In this document: positions 15,777-15,903 of the stretch, in pieces
Position numbering within the stretch: position 1 is the first letter of the stretch
How the letters are laid out: the number at the start of each line of letters is the position of its first letter
NCBI GenBank assembly: GCA_900556285.1
Contig: USOF01000005.1
Location: 1-15,903 of the forward strand
From: an uncultured Collinsella sp.
Lineage (GTDB): Bacteria; Actinomycetota; Coriobacteriia; Coriobacteriales; Coriobacteriaceae
Direction: 5' to 3'
DNA: 15,903 nucleotides
Program-made: the position numbers and the translations under genes
The notes under the pieces: generated by a model
Told to the model about the DNA's origin: nothing
What the model saw: only the letters and a program-made list of their open reading frames with translations
Database searches by the model: none

Positions 15777-15903
15777 ATGATCGAAATCACCCAAGTCAAC
15801 GCGTCGCTCGATGAAGCCGGCGATGAAAATACCTGCCTCATTGTTGGCAAGCGAGTCGCCAAGCGCATCCTACGTTGCAAGGACTCCGAGATCAAGTCCA
15901 TCG
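15777..15903 (+). CDS. N-terminus of a probable COG2509 FAD-dependent dehydrogenase, cut by the window end
   Basis: The ATG at 15777 follows AAGGAG (15765-15770) at six bases, and 42 codons are open to the window edge. The peptide starts MIEITQVNASLDEAGDE and continues with GKRVAKRILRCKDSEIKSI. This resembles the small N-terminal domain of the uncharacterised FAD-dependent dehydrogenases of COG2509, which begin with a similar strand and a K-x-x-K-x-L-x-hydrophobic...I pattern before the FAD domain. No FAD motif is inside the window, so the assignment is from pattern memory only. A second flavoprotein would fit the neighbour. Confidence 0.55.
   Translation, partial: MIEITQVNASLDEAGDENTCLIVGKRVAKRILRCKDSEIKSI

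Noticed and set aside
1..15903. Mobile elements, CRISPR arrays, tRNA/rRNA genes or a defence system
   Set aside because: No transposase, terminal repeats, regularly spaced repeats, tRNA-like cloverleaf or defence-type protein was found; all larger genes are housekeeping or transport.

Overview
The window looks like ordinary chromosomal sequence from a fairly high-GC Gram-positive bacterium. The best guess is a Coriobacteriia member close to Collinsella. That is inferred from protein style (twin-arginine lipoprotein binding protein, CxxH zinc motif in UvrA, LtaS-like enzyme beside murJ) and from strong G/C bias at third codon positions, not from a database match. The first 48 bases are not genomic: they are an Illumina Nextera i7 adapter, so the real sequence begins at base 49 and the left end is a contig end. 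The right end cuts a gene.

Layout. Minus strand, left part (49-3590): a peptide-type ABC importer in transcription order, substrate-binding lipoprotein, DppB-like permease, DppC-like permease (3' end lost at the contig edge). The two ATPases expected next are outside the window. A 365-base gap (3591-3955) upstream of it holds inverted repeats and candidate promoters. Minus strand, middle part (3956-11101): uvrA, then ybaK, murJ and uvrC. The last three are packed almost without spacing and probably form one transcript; uvrA is separated from them by a hairpin. Plus strand, right part (11295-15903): an LtaS-like membrane phosphoglycerol transferase divergent from uvrA, an Mrp/NBP35-type Fe-S carrier ATPase, a BaiN/HI0933-family flavoprotein starting on the base after the mrp stop codon, and the 5' end of another gene that resembles the start of the COG2509 FAD-dependent dehydrogenases.

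How the genes fit together. UvrA and UvrC are two of the three subunits of nucleotide excision repair; uvrB is not here. MurJ (lipid II flippase) and the LtaS-like enzyme serve cell-envelope assembly, and YbaK edits mischarged tRNA. The right part joins an Fe-S carrier to one, probably two, flavoproteins.

I saw no mobile element, CRISPR array, tRNA, rRNA, defence island or clearly new system. The most noteworthy points are the adapter, an altered cysteine cluster in UvrC, an operator-like palindrome upstream of the importer, a row of three intercistronic hairpins in the importer operon, a candidate LexA box at uvrA, and a flavoprotein with an unusual loop.
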